This document shows, piece after piece, positions 12,526 to 24,145 of a stretch of DNA of 64,000 nt. How positions within the stretch are numbered: the first letter of the stretch is position 1; each line of letters starts with the position of its first letter. Both the position numbers and the translations under genes were made by a program. This DNA is from Spisula solida (lineage: Eukaryota; Mollusca; Bivalvia; Venerida; Mactridae): the NCBI GenBank assembly GCA_947247005.1, contig OX365952.1:43504722-43568721 (forward strand). The letters are read 5' to 3'. A model generated the notes under the pieces. The model was not told the origin of the DNA. It did no database searches and worked only from the letters and a program-made list of their open reading frames with translations.

Positions 12526-12539
12526 TATAAAATATGAAA

Positions 12540-13270
12540 ACAAATCGCCATATGATATAGGCCTATTATCAGTAACAGGATTCTGAAGAACATTCATATA
12601 TTTCAGACTTGATGAGCAACTATTGAGCAAATTGTTACTACTACCCTGACTCTGAGTCATCTATTCCAACAGTTCAAGCAGTCACCCTGTTCCATGTGGC
12701 CTTCAAAACCTAACACAGGCAACACCAGGTTCAATGGCTTATAAAACTACAGTAGGACAGGCACTATGTAACCTGCCTGTATCAGAAATATCTCCTGCAT
12801 TAGACAGAAGTTGGTCATAACTTGGTGGTTCATAAAAGCTGGAACCGAATAGTTATTCATCCCAGATAAAAGGTATTTATTTGTTGTTTGTTTCATTCGA
12901 AGGTTGCATAATTGGTCAATTGGATAAAATGTATCCTTAATTATAATGTGTTTGAATGTTATATGTTAAATCGACTAATTATGACCCAACCCATCTTTGA
13001 AGAGGGTGTATATATTATATTGCTTTGCACATGACGATCAGTCGGTTGGTAGACCAAATTGTTTTTCCATTCAATAACCTAAGAACGCTCTGGTGAGTGT
13101 GACCTTCACCATTTCTGACTATTGGGCTGCCATGGGGGCATATGTGTCTCTTGTGTTATTTTAATTTTCCAACACATTATGTTTAAGAGAAAAATGTCCA
13201 TGTGTACTGGCTTCATAAATGGATAAGAAATATTTCACAATTTATGTTCCACTGGTACCTTTAAAGTGAA
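12540..13270. other. Unassigned intronic sequence
   Basis: No open frames of note and no repeat structure were recognised. Confidence 0.3.
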
Positions 13271-13272
13271 TT

Positions 13273-13584
13273 CAGCAACTTCTCCACATGTGGAGAAAAA
13301 TTCAACCAGGAATCCACAACCTCCACATGTGGAGGAAAATGAGCATTTATGTCATGGAAGTGTATGACCTGTCGCTTCTGGAATCGAACCAGCACTTTTG
13401 GGTTTGGATTTCATCTCACTAACCTAGCCTAGGGACCACTGAAAGAGTTCTTATTCTAGCTTTCCTCTAACGACAATATCATAATGATTACAAACTTAAT
13501 TTACATCAATTGATGGAAACTGCATTACAATAGCATTATGTGACATTTTTTTCCCTCCAAAATCCACATGTGGAGAAGTTGCTG
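13273..13584. mobile_element. 312-bp MITE with CAGCAACTTCTCCACATGTGGA ends
   Basis: The left end CAGCAACTTCTCCACATGTG is repeated as the reverse complement at the right end (CACATGTGGAGAAGTTGCTG), a 22-bp inverted repeat. A further internal CTCCACATGTGGAG lies at 13320. It ends 41 bases before the start-codon exon of the 127-residue protein gene. No coding capacity and no clear target duplication. The ends are related to the 35-bp tandem unit at 7130-7440. Confidence 0.65.
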
Positions 13585-13625
13585 ATACAGAATATATTGA
13601 AAAGATACCAAATATTCTTTTTCAG

Positions 13626-16600
13626 AGACAAGTCAGAAATGTCGGATGAAGAAACAATCCAGTCTGATGAAAGCAGTTCAGGGTAATGACGTTCATTCCA
13701 CCACAGTTCATTCTTACTTTGCTAAGTTATCTCAATTATAAATGTTCAGTTCAAATAAATAAAGACTTCAAAATAGAAGTTACCTTATTTGATAAGTGTT
13801 AAATATCACAATCTTGAACATGTTGCTATGAAAATATGTTGTTTGAGCTGGGTCATTCAGCATGGGCATTCCGATGATCAGCCCCAGACTGATTGGTCTA
13901 ATAGCTGAATGATTCAGCTTCTGAAATTCTGCATGCTGAAATCGGTTTGTTCGACAGCTGGGTCTTGGGCGGATCATATTCTGGTATGTGTGTTGGGCAT
14001 TGTGCCTTTTATGTTTTTTGTTTTGGCTGGTTGGATTGAGTGTTGCCAGTGTCTGACTTTTTGCCTTCCAGGTTAAATACTGATTTTCAATTTCTGGTAG
14101 AAAGTGTTTTTGTCTGAAACTCATGGAAACATTAAGTTATGAATAAGGTCATGGAAACTTGAATTTTACGTTACATATGTTGCTATTTTAATCTCATAAT
14201 TACGGAAACATTAATTGAGAAATTCTTTTTGGTGTTGTTTTCAGTGTTTCCATTGATATCACTCTACATGAATCTAACTATGATGATTGGATGATGCTGA
14301 GTATGAACCTAGTTTTGTCTTGTCAGCAAATCTGTAAGTATAAGTGTCTGTAATGTATTGGGGGTCATATTGTTAACAATGTCTCAGACGTTTATGTAAC
14401 GGTCAGAATTCTTGAGTCAATTGTCCACCAGTTCTAACTTGCTCTACAACAAACAACTGAATACTTCTCTACTTGTTAAAGACGTGCATGTAATCTATGT
14501 GATAAAACACAATAACATGTCTGCCAAGCATTCAAAAGCATAAGGTGACAAGTTAATGCTCTGTCGATGTGCATATCATGTACTGAAATTTTTTTTGATA
14601 TTGTATTAACCTCAACCTTTCATGATAGTAGATCTGCTGCTCTATCAGATACACTTTGATAGGTCCAAGTGAAGTTGATACTCAAAACAATGTATACATG
14701 TTTGAAAATATGTTTAGCTCACTCTATCATGATGGACAGTTCTATATTTTTAGCTCACCTGTCACAAAGTGACAGAGTGAGCTTTTGTGATCACTCTTCG
14801 TCCGTCCTCCGTCCGTCCGTCAACAATTGGCTTGTGTAGACACTAGAGGTCACAATTTTAGCCTAATCTTTATGAAACTTGGTCACAATGATCATCTTAA
14901 CAAAATCTAGGCCAAGTTCGATATTGGGGCATCTGGGGTCAAAAACTAGGTCACTAGGTCAAATAATAGAAAAACCTTGTGTAGTCACTAGAGGTCACAA
15001 TTTTGACTTTATCTTTATGAAACTTGGTCACAATGATCATCCTAACAAAATCTAGGTCAAGTTCGATATTGGGTCATCCGGGGTCAAAAACTAGGTCACA
15101 AGGTCAAATCATAGAAAAACCTTGTGTAGTCACTAGAGGTCACAATTTTGACTTAATTGTTATGAATCTTGCTCACAATGATCATCTCCACAAAATCTAG
15201 GTCAAGTTCGATATTGGGTCATCCGAGGTAAAAAAATAGGTCACAAGGTCAAATCATAGAAAAACCTTGTGTAGTCACTAGAGGTCGAAATTTTGACTTA
15301 TTCTTTTTGAAACTTGGTCACAATGATCATCCTAACAAAATCTAGGTCAAGTTCGATATTGGGTCATCCGAGGTCAAAAACTAGGTCACAAGTTCAAATC
15401 ATAGAAAAATATTGTGTTGTCACTAGAGGTCACCATTTTGGTCTAATCATAATGAAACTCTGTCACAATGATCATCCCAATAAAATCTAGGTCAAGTTCG
15501 ATAATGGGTCATCTGGGGTCAAAAACTAGGTCACAAGTTCAAATAATAGAAAAACCTTGTGTAGTCACTAGAGGTCACATATTTGGCCTGATCTTTACGA
15601 AACTTGGTCACAATGATGATCTCAACAAAATCTAGGTCAAGTGTGATATTGGTTTATCTGGGGTCAAAAACTAGGTCATAAGGTCAAATCATAGAAAACC
15701 CTTGTGTAATCACTAGAGGTTACAATATTGGCCTAATCTGTATAAAACTTGGTCACAATGATCTTCTCAACAAAATCTAGGTCAAGTTCGACAGGTGAGC
15801 GACCTAGGGCCCTTTGGGCCCTCTTGTTGGTTGAAAAAAAACCCAGAATTTTGTAAGTGGACTAGAGATATAGTGAATCATTTCTGGTTTTCATGCAAAG
15901 AATCAAACAGATGCATACAATTTGTGGTAATGGTTTATTATTTTCCTTTACTAAATCCAAGGTTTGCACAGGCCTTTAAAAGTCCTTGAATTTGGTTCAA
16001 ACTTTGAAAAGTACTTGAAGTGCTACCTTAAAAAATGTCTAAATGGTACTTGAATTCAACTGATAATCCTTGAATTCAGACAAATGGCTTTGAATATCCA
16101 TTGAAGTTTATGGATGTTGACAAAATGGCACATCATCTGTGTAAAAAATGAACGAGACACTCTTTTTTCTCAAACATTTAATGTACAAAATGTATGGGTG
16201 CAAATGTCACTGGAAATTAATCGTAATATTAAATTGAAACCAATAAGGTATTCTTGTGTGTGATGTCACTAGAAAAAGTGTCTAAAATTGCAGTGCATAA
16301 TGACATTTTTGTACCATTGAACCTTTGTAAATGTTTGAGAAAATGCCTTGAAATACATAGTTTGTCTTGAAAAAATCCTGGGATAGTCCTTGAATTTTGG
16401 TGAGAGAATTTTGCAGGAACCATCAAATCATTCTGTAGTTTGTTCTGTATGTTCCACACTTGATTCAGTTAAGTTTATCTTGCTTATATAATTTGTATGC
16501 AAATGTTTTTTTTCATATTTCAGGAGTTCAGCAGATTTTGAATACATACAACTATTGCTCTAAAAGGCTCTTATATTCTCCACCTGTGTTCAGATGTAGG

Positions 16601-18374
16601 AACCTTCTGGCTGCTGTAAACCTTAATATGAATCTGGATAGAGAATGTATTATCAATGAAGATGGGATACAAAGGTATGATTCATCATTGTAATCATCAA
16701 CTGTTTAAATAACTGCAAAATCAGGATCATGATTATTGCAGTCTTCCTATAGTGTCAATTTAATTGTGTTATTGTCATCAGGAAGCAAAACTATTTTAAA
16801 GCATAAGTCTAGGGATCACAAATACACCAGCATAAGTTAAATCATGTGCTGTACCAAGCTTAGTGTTTGATCACTAGCTAATTTAGAGGGGGGACCTAGC
16901 ATGCACCCCCTAAAATCTGTGGAGTCTATGCAATTTGTCATATTTTGAATGTAACAACATTTTTGCTCGCTTGGGTGGTTATCTATTAATTCCCTTTTTA
17001 TGGATATAATGAACTACATGTAAGTGTGGCTCAGTTGGCGTTTGTGTGCTGGCTGTGCTTTTCAATGATCTTTTTGAAACTCTCACGTACATAATGTAGG
17101 TTTCAGTACTATTGTTAATTGCATTGACATGTTCAAGGTCTGATCAGTCAAGATGTGTCGAAAATCTGGTAAAGAAATGTCAAGATAGAATCTACATGCG
17201 CATGAAAATGTCTGACAATTGATAAAATTCTAGTAAATGTAATGAATAAAATTGGCTTGAATTTGTAATAAACCTGCCCAATTGCATTCAAAAGACAGTA
17301 TGTACACACAAGAATGCTGCAGATATAACCAGCGTTTTCAAAAATCCCCGGGAAACCAAAACCCCTCTAGTTGCTGGATCTCCACTTCACAAACAAAAGT
17401 GATGCCATCGAAGGGTATGCTGTTCAGATAAGCATTGCATTTTTCTAGGTGACTTCGACATGCATATATCAAGTCAATTAGTGTAATCTGGGCTATGCTG
17501 CTAAAATATGAGTAATTATTTTTCTTGCTTGCTTCGCTAGCATTAGGAACATCTTCAATGAATCTTATCAAGGGGACAATGAGTTTTGGGTAGTTACCTG
17601 AGAAAACTATGATGTTTTCCCAGTGAATATTCCAGAGTAATGAGTATGTGGGACATGTTACTCAGATAATCAATGCATTAAGTCTTGCTAATTTGCTTCC
17701 AGTCACACTATCATTGTATCAATTTATGTTATCTAGTATCGAACGTGTATGTGGGGCATGCTGCTCAAATAATAATGCATTTTTTCTTCCTCGCATAATC
17801 ATTTTTCTAAAAGATAGAGAATGAGGTTGTATGACATACTGCTCAGATAAACAGTTTTTTTCTAGCACGCTTTCTTGGGGGGGGGGTGAGTTAAATACAT
17901 GTACAAGTGATCCCTCCCCCTCAACACCTTATCCTGTATCCGCTCCTGTTGATGAGTTGGGTACCCATCTCTTTACCCAAACATTGTGAATTTTAGCCCT
18001 GCAATAGTGTTTTAGCCTCAAACTAAAAGTTATAATCATATGAAGTGATTGATAATCCACTGACCATGATCCCAGGTGTGAAGGTTAATGACACAACAAA
18101 GGTTTCCTATGAAAAATTAAGCAAAGGCTTGAAAAGCACACTTTTAACTTATTTAGGTGTCACTCGAATAGTTCTCAACAAACACATATCGGACATAATC
18201 CCATTCACTGCTTAGCTAACAGTGACTGATTTGTATGTTACATTAACCGATACTGTATTACAACATTTCAGGTTACAAAGGGTATGGAATAAGAAAAGTT
18301 GGAGGTGGACAGTACATGCAAAGAAGGTACTGAAGACATACAATTATGCTCATGGCATTTTGAACAGAGACTGA
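13626..18374 (+). CDS. Small four-coding-exon gene, unrecognised 127-residue protein
   Basis: Coding exons 13639-13682 (ATG; whole exon 13626-13682), 14245-14333, 16527-16674 and 18272-18374 join in phase to 384 nt, 127 residues plus TGA. It begins MSDEETIQSDESSSG, an acidic Ser-rich start, then VSIDITLHESNYDDWMMLSM, and a Cys-, Asn- and basic-rich second half (YNYCSKRLLYSPPVFRCRN, then VWNKKSWRWTVHAKK). There is no signal peptide, transmembrane segment or family motif I recognise. Acceptors are TTTTTCAG, TTTTCAG, CAGGAG and ATTTCAG; donors GTAATG, GTAAGT, GTATGA. In exon 3 the second AG of CAGGAG must be used, because the first would create TGA at the junction. An AATAAA lies 83 nt after the stop. 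The introns contain large repeats. Confidence 0.55.
13639..13682 (+). CDS. Coding exon 1 of the 127-residue protein gene
   Basis: The acceptor TTTTTCAG ends at 13625. Thirteen 5'UTR bases precede ATG at 13639; 14 codons plus GG follow before the donor GTAATG. It encodes MSDEETIQSDESSS. An upstream non-coding exon is therefore expected. Confidence 0.55.
14245..14333 (+). CDS. Coding exon 2 of the 127-residue protein gene
   Basis: An 89-nt exon between acceptor GTTGTTTTCAG and donor T|GTAAGT. It encodes GVSIDITLHESNYDDWMMLS and a hydrophobic, Cys-containing end (NLVLSCQQI). Phase 2 in, phase 1 out. Confidence 0.55.
14751..15830 (+). mobile_element. GCTCACCTG-family repeat with about seven internal 145-bp units
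   Basis: It begins TAGCTCACCTGTCACAAAGT and ends CAGGTGAGCGACCTAGGGCC then a CTCTTGTTGG tail. Between lie degenerate tandem units each with CACTAGAGGTCACAATTTTG, GAAACTTGGTCACAATGATC and AAATCTAGGTCAAGTTCGAT. The same family recurs at 22625, 28768, 34378, 37337, 55000 and 59697. It is non-coding. It lies within the intron between coding exons 2 and 3 of the small gene. Confidence 0.8.
15955..16425 (+). repeat. 'TCCTTGAAT' interspersed repeat, copy 1
   Basis: It starts AAGGTTTGCACAGGCCTTTA and includes repeated AGTACTTGAA, TCCTTGAAT and GCCTTGAAA. Related copies are at 21178-21620 (+) and 35128-35583 (-), with collinear order of the short motifs. Stops are everywhere. Confidence 0.65.
16527..16674 (+). 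CDS. Coding exon 3 of the 127-residue protein gene
   Basis: A 148-nt exon. The polypyrimidine tract TTTTTTTTCATATTTCAGGAG precedes it. Use of the distal AG gives Phe-Gln-Gln-Ile at the junction, use of the proximal AG gives an in-frame stop. It encodes SKRLLYSPPVFRCRNLLAAV and DRECIINEDGIQR. The donor AG|GTATGA follows. Confidence 0.55.
16700..18250. other. Intron of the small plus-strand gene
   Basis: Unassigned sequence with a G run at 17878-17888. A 77-codon minus-strand frame (17571-17338) is not supported. Confidence 0.35.
18272..18374 (+). CDS. Coding exon 4 of the 127-residue protein gene, with stop
   Basis: The acceptor CATTTCAG ends at 18271. It encodes LQRVWNKKSWRWTVHAKKVL and stops at TGA 18372-18374. 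A GTACTG inside the exon (after AAGAAG, 18327) could be an alternative donor, but the frame stays open to the stop and a polyA signal follows closely. Confidence 0.5.
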
Positions 18375-18456
18375 GTGCTGGAAAATGACGAAACTGGCAT
18401 TAATGACTTAAGGCTGATTTTGACACACCTTGCTCCAGAAGAGCCAAACTCTACCA

Positions 18457-18462
18457 AATAAA
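18457..18462 (+). terminator. Polyadenylation signal AATAAA
   Basis: A canonical AATAAA 83 nt after the stop of the 127-residue protein gene, in the expected orientation. It supports the terminal exon. Confidence 0.5.
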
Positions 18463-18464
18463 TC

Positions 18465-19057
18465 ATGTAGGAAAGTGTTTTTGTGAAATTTTGAACTTTG
18501 CTAAAATGACTATGTAACATTTGCTGGGTCCATAGGTGTGAAAACTTGGCCAATGTCCATGGGTATCTGAAAGTGTTAAAGTATGTCTTAGTTCTTACAC
18601 TTTTGATTCAGGTACACATTATAATTAGATGACATGTATATATTGTTTCTAACATGCATTAGACTTTGCTTGATGTAAGACTATGTTCTTGTAGATTATA
18701 TCTGACAGAGGTATTAAAGTTATGCATGTACATGCAATCAATATTTGTACCATGCTAACCATACCAATTAGTAATTCTCGCTGTAAAACCTTTACTTTTC
18801 ACGAGGGATAGATTTATGTTTATTTTGAGGTCGAACTCTACTATGAAATATAATCTCCTGCTATTAAGTAACCTTCCAATACACCTAGAGTATTCCAGCA
18901 TTTTATTTGTAATCCACAACGAAATTTCATTTTCAAGAATTCCACGGAATTTGATGCCTGCAAAAATAGGTTGTTTTACAGTATTAGTAAGTGTATTTGC
19001 ACAGTGTTTATTTGTAAAAAACATATCAGTGGATGTGTACGAGTCTTATCAGTTGGC
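18465..19057. other. Intergenic sequence after the small gene
   Basis: Two overlapping 89-codon frames on opposite strands (18755-19085) have no family resemblance. Nothing else was seen. Confidence 0.3.
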
Positions 19058-19960
19058 GAGTGCTATTAGTGTTCATTATGTATGAGTGCTATTGGTGTAC
19101 GATTTGTATGAGTGCTATCAGTGTATGATATGTATGAGTGCTATCAGTGTACGATATGTATGAGTGCTATCAGTGTACGATATGTATGAGTGCTATCAGT
19201 GTACGATTTGTATGAGTGCTATCAGTGTACGATATGTATTAGTGCTATCAGTGTACGATATGTATGAGTGCTATCAGTGTTCATTATGTATGAGTGCTAT
19301 CGGTGTACGATTTGTATGAGTGCTATCAGTGTATGATATGTATGAGTGCTATCAGTGTACGATATGTATGAGTGCTATCAGTGTATGAGTGCTATCAGTG
19401 TACGATATGTATGAGTGCTATCAGTGTATGATATGTATGAGTGCTATCAGTGTATGATATGTATGAGTGTTATCAGTGTATTATGTGTATGAGTGACATC
19501 AGTGTATGATGTGTATGACTATGAGTGATATCAGTGTATGACTATCAGTGCTATCAGTGTATATTATGTATGAGTACTATCAGTGTATGTGTGATATCAG
19601 TGTATGACTATGAGTGATATCAGTGTATGATATGTATGAGTGCTATCAGTGTATGACTATGAGTGATATCAGTGTATGATATGTATGAGTGATATCAGTG
19701 TATACGTAGTATCAGTGTATGAGTGCTATCAGTGTATAAGTGATATCAGTGTATTATGTGTATGAGTGATATCAGTGTATGATGTGTATGACTATGAGTG
19801 ATATCAGTGTATGACTATGAGTGATATCAGTGTATGATGTGTATGGCTATGAGTGATATCAGTGTATAATGTGTATGACTATGAGTGATATCAGTGTATG
19901 ATATGTTTTAGTTCTATTAGTGGATGTGTACGATTGCTTTCAGTGAATGTGTATGAAATT
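19058..19960. repeat. 26-bp tandem array TATGAGTGCTATCAGTGTACGATATG and shorter derivatives
   Basis: The left half has regular 26-bp units TATGAGTGCTATCAGTGTAC followed by GATATG. The right half degrades into shorter, mixed units such as TATGAGTGATATCAGTG and TATGACTATGAGTG. ATATCAGTG contains near-palindromic GATATC. The gradient from regular to mixed shows the array diverging to one side. Confidence 0.9.
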
Positions 19961-20181
19961 CATGTCGTCCATCATTTCAAGTAATGCTTATTTTCTTTAG
20001 TATGTTTGAGAATTGCATTTTCCTTTTTATGCATATACTTATTTATAGAATATTATAGATTATGACCAATGAATCTTGAGATGTTTCTATGTGCAATTGC
20101 TTGTTAATACACGTTTTGTACTATAAAATTGGTTTATATTATGATATGATTATTGTTGTACAAAGTTTGTTTCACTAATAG

Positions 20182-20334
20182 TACAGTCAAACATGTGTGA
20201 AAGACAACCTGCGAACAAAGACCACAATTTTATTTCTAATCAAACCATTTTCAAGGTTATTTAAAACCTGAGACTACCTTTCAATGGAGACACTTGCCGT
20301 TACAACAGATGGTCATTACACAGGTTTGACTGTA
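20182..20334. mobile_element. 153-bp MITE with TACAGTCAAAC ends
   Basis: The left end TACAGTCAAACATGTGTGA is mirrored by ACAGGTTTGACTGTA at the right end. CAGT/ACTG termini and TA borders suggest another pogo-type MITE. Confidence 0.6.
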
Positions 20335-21177
20335 TAGTTACTGAAGTTTACAAAACTGCTATGTGCAGGGGGCTTATGTCCGTATAAACCACATTACATG
20401 GAAATGGTCTGTAAAGATAATCAAAAGCATCAGGAATTAAGGTTACCAGGTACAGGGGTGTCAATTTTCCTGATTTATCCGGAATTCCGAATTTATCATT
20501 CCTGAAAGAGCAATGGTTTCTGGCCAAAATAAAGTTATTTGATCAAAATATTTCAAGAAATAGCAAAGTTATGGTAGATTAAGGTTGCTCTGAAGAATTT
20601 TCTGCAATACGATCTGAGTTAATTATGTAACAATGTCATCAAGGCCTCTTGTTTGACAAAAATGGTTGGCCGCATATAATTTTCCTGATCTTAAATTTGG
20701 TCCCTGCAGGTATAATTCCATAGAAAACAGGTAGAATACATTAATATTTCGATAATGCATTTTGATTTATATTTTGTCTGCCATAAATTATAATGACTAT
20801 CTTAAAGGACCATTTTCTCGTCTTGTGGATTAACACAATAAACACCATAGAAAATGTCAGAATTGAACTAGGAAAAAGTAACAGTACACAACAATTTTAT
20901 CATTCACACAAATTTGTATTTCAGAGAGAACAAATATTTTTTACATAAAATTCACTCACAATCGCTACTTCATTGTATTCAAACAATTTCCTGATGGTAA
21001 TTTATCTTACACAAATACAAATGCAACATATCCAAAGAAATAAAGCTCATTTGGTATTAAGAAAACTAAGTACACTACAAAGGCAATGCATTTAGGAATT
21101 TTAGATATAAAAACATAATCACCAACTGTCATTAGGTTAAAATTTACCACAGATAGATAAAGCATGAACTAACATCA
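20335..21177. other. Unassigned sequence
   Basis: No gene or clear repeat was recognised. Confidence 0.3.
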
Positions 21178-21620
21178 AGGTTCGCATAGGCCTTGAAAGG
21201 TCCTGGAATTTAGTTTCAACCTTGACAAGTACTTGAAAAAAAATTTAAGTGCTGCCTTGAAAAAATGGTGCTTGAATTTAAGGGGAAAACCTTAAACATA
21301 GGCAAACAGCCTTGAATATACAAATATGTATAGAAGTGTATGTATGTCATAATGACACAATATCCGCATAACAAATGATGCAGAAACAGTCTTTTTCTTG
21401 AAAATTAAAATTGTGTAAATGTATAATTGCGAGTGTGAGACATGAAGTGCTAAGCAGCAGTTATGATCAAAAATAATTTCCATTTATCCGACACAACGAG
21501 TCGAAATTGTTCAGTTTTACCTTGGTAAATCTTTGGAAAAAGGCTTTGAAAATACAATTTCTACCATCGAAAAACCCTTGAAAAGTCCTTGAATATTGGT
21601 GTGAAAATTGTGCATCAACA
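21178..21620 (+). repeat. 'TCCTTGAAT' interspersed repeat, copy 2
   Basis: AAGGTTCGCATAGGCCTTGA starts the copy and CTTGAATATTGGTGTGAAAA ends it. It is collinear with 15955-16425. Confidence 0.6.
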
Positions 21621-22620
21621 ATAAACATTTATCTAATGAAGTTCCACTAATTAGAATACTCTAAATTTATTCTCTATACTGAGTAAGTTTTTGTCTTTAT
21701 CTGAAATTTGAAAATCACAAAAACATCAGATTTTACAGTTAACACATTTGGTACTAGACCTTTGTTCTTTAAAATTATTTAATATTGATGGTTTCAAATA
21801 CTAATTAATATCTTATTAGACGCAGCAGGAAGTAATTATACATCTGTCTCCACTTGTGAGACGGCCAAATAAATGACCATATATATTGTCAGTAGGCAGT
21901 GTGCCTGTTGACTGCCATGTTCGTCATCATAAGCCGAAATACTTCAGTGTAGCAGCCTTGTCAGTGCCAACACGGCCTTGTCAAGAATGAGTACTTGAAA
22001 ATCCTGAAAATGACGAGAAATGAAGAATGATAATCAATTTAAATCAGTAACAGTTACTTGACACTTCTGAATTCTAAGCAACCTGAACGGTGTTAGTACA
22101 TGTATACACTATATAGGATACACTAGGGCCTGACCATGTCGTGCAAAAAAAAGCTTATAAACCATGGCTCTTGCGAACAGTTAAAGACAATCGCATATAT
22201 AAAAATTTATATATATGTTGTTCGAATAAAGCAAGTAGAACTCTTGCATCTACATAAAACTAAGCATCCTTATTGTATGGGATATAGGACATATTGGGAA
22301 ATTTTTATTTCTCGACATTCTTTGAAAAGTGTATGTAGAAAGCTACACTTCTGCAAGTCCTGGAACACATGAGGCTGACAAAAAGCTGCATAACTGATTG
22401 TAGATACTCATAGTATGGCAATAGTCTGGTGTAAATGAATTACAACTGATAAATCTAGCAGCATACTTATAGAGCTTAAAAAGAACCACAATGATGCTCT
22501 ATAAACTATCCTATATGGAGATAACAGTTACATGTATTTTGTTAAATTTGAAAAATAGTAACATGTATACTTTTTGGGACATGTCTAGGTGAAACTTCAA
22601 ATTCTTTCAACACATGATTT
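21621..22620. other. Unassigned sequence
   Basis: A 78-codon plus frame (22136-22372) lacks support. A faint resemblance to the end of P2X7-like domains on the minus strand near 22310 is too weak to call. Confidence 0.3.
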
Positions 22621-22624
22621 TTGT

Positions 22625-23118
22625 TAGCTCACCTGTCACAGGGTGAGCTTTTGTGATCACTCTTTGTTCTTCATTTGTCCACAATTACTTGTGAACACAT
22701 TAGAGGACACAATTGAGCCAATCTTCATGAAACCTGGTCAGAATGTTTATCTGTATGAAATCCAGGTTTAAGTTTGAAACTGGGCATGTAGGGTCAAGAA
22801 CTAGGTCACAAGGTCAAATCTTAGGAAAACCTAGTTAACACATCAGAGGACACAAGTTTGATCCAATATTAATGAAACTTGGTCAGAATGTTTATCTACA
22901 GGTATGAAACCTAGGTAAAGTTTGAAACTGGGTCATGTGGGGTGGAAAACTAGGTCACTAGGTCAATTATTTGAAAACTCCTTGTGAACCCATTAGAGGA
23001 CACAAATATGGCCCAATCTTCACGAGTTTGTTAAACAACAAAGACAGGTAAGTAACATAGGGCCCATTGTGCCCCCTGTGGGGTTTTCAGACACTTTCCT
23101 GTTTTGGGCCCTCTTGTT
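22625..23118 (+). mobile_element. GCTCACCTG-family repeat, short copy
   Basis: TAGCTCACCTGTCACAGGGT starts it and GGGCCCTCTTGTTTGG ends it, with about three internal units around AACTAGGTCACAAGGTCAAA. The tail is partly duplicated (GGTTTTCAGACACTTTCCTG occurs twice at 23081-23135). Confidence 0.75.
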
Positions 23119-23496
23119 TGGTTTTCAGACACTTTCCTGAGTGGTACACCTTAGAAGTGGCCGGTTCAATTCCAGGCTGTTTTAAACATGTTATTGGTAT
23201 CAACTAATATCATAGCTCCCTAGTTTCAGATGCTAGTTCTAGGACTGCTGGTTGACCCAGTGTCAGAATAATGTGACTGAATAATCTCCATATGACTGAA
23301 ATATTGTGTGTGGGACTTACGGTAATGACAATCTTTTCTATGAACTTAAAATAGTAATGGTTAGAGGAAGCCACAAAGCTTTTTTTGTGACCTTGTTTCT
23401 TAGCCCAAGTGTTAATAATGTTTGCAGAAAATATTCGAATTAAACATATTCATAACACAAACAAACAATTGCGACCCTATTTAAACTCTTATTTCG

Positions 23497-23710
23497 CCGC
23501 CTCCTCGATTCCCTAGTGGTTGAGCGTTTATTCCAGTGCAGGAGGTCTCGGGTTTAATCCCTGGCTGTGTCATACCAATAGACGAAATAAAAATTGGTAC
23601 CAGAAATTCCATTGCTAGACGCTCAGCATAAAAGGGAAACTGGCTTCTTTCTCTCCTACCCTTGTGGTGGTTGGCAACACCAGGAATGAGGTGTCGAGAG
23701 TAATAATGAG
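23497..23710 (+). mobile_element. tRNA-derived SINE, family 1
   Basis: The head is CTCGATTCCCTAGTGGTTGA with a mutated B box GTCTCGGGTTTAATCCC. The tail reads TTGCTAGACGCTCAGCATAA ... CACCAGGAATGAGGTGTCGA, matching the minus-strand copy at 3432-3640. Confidence 0.7.
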
Positions 23711-23812
23711 TTCGAATAAATTAATGTAAAAAATTAACTCGGTATTCTCAATAAAGTTACTTTAGCGTTATGTTACTTAATTTGTGCTGTACATATGTAG
23801 AGCTCTACTAAC

Positions 23813-24056
23813 CGGGACAAGAGAAATACAGTTCTCCTTTCCACAGCTTATGCTCTTCCTGAAGGCATTTCCCGGCATTTGGTACAAAGTTACTACAAAC
23901 ACATCAATCAGGTACTGTCACATCTGGACCTGGATGGTTGCCACCTGGTTGCCTCTCAGCCGGCCTAATGTTGTCAACCATGACAGTTGGATTCTTCTCC
24001 AGGGCATGAAGAAGAATGCTCCGACATTAATCCACACTCATCTGGTTGATTGCCTC
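23813..24056 (-). pseudogene. Remnant of a P2X7-like cysteine domain
   Basis: The acceptor TTTTTCATCCAG precedes 24056 and the donor CCG|GTTAGT follows 23813. One frame reads RSILLHALEKNPTVMVDN, then PD-stop-CVCSN. After a one-base shift comes QMPGNAFRKSISCGKENC followed by ISLVPV. The domain signature (Trp-Cys-x-Cys ... Met-Pro ... Cys-Cys-Gly-Lys ... Asn-Cys-Ile-Ser-Leu) is recognisable, with TGA where the Trp codon should be, a frameshift before MP, another stop upstream (TAA) and one lost cysteine. Invertebrates carry many stand-alone P2X7-like proteins. Function is lost here. Confidence 0.45.
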
Positions 24057-24145
24057 CTGGATGAAAAATAAGCAATTAAGAAATATTGATAAAACATTAT
24101 ACAACTACCATGCTACACCCTACAAAATATAAGCATGTAAACAAA

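Noticed and set aside
22250..22345. Possible end of a P2X7-like domain (NKNFP.., resembling an AYRQY block) on the minus strand
   Set aside because: It requires several indels to align; the resemblance is too weak to separate from chance.
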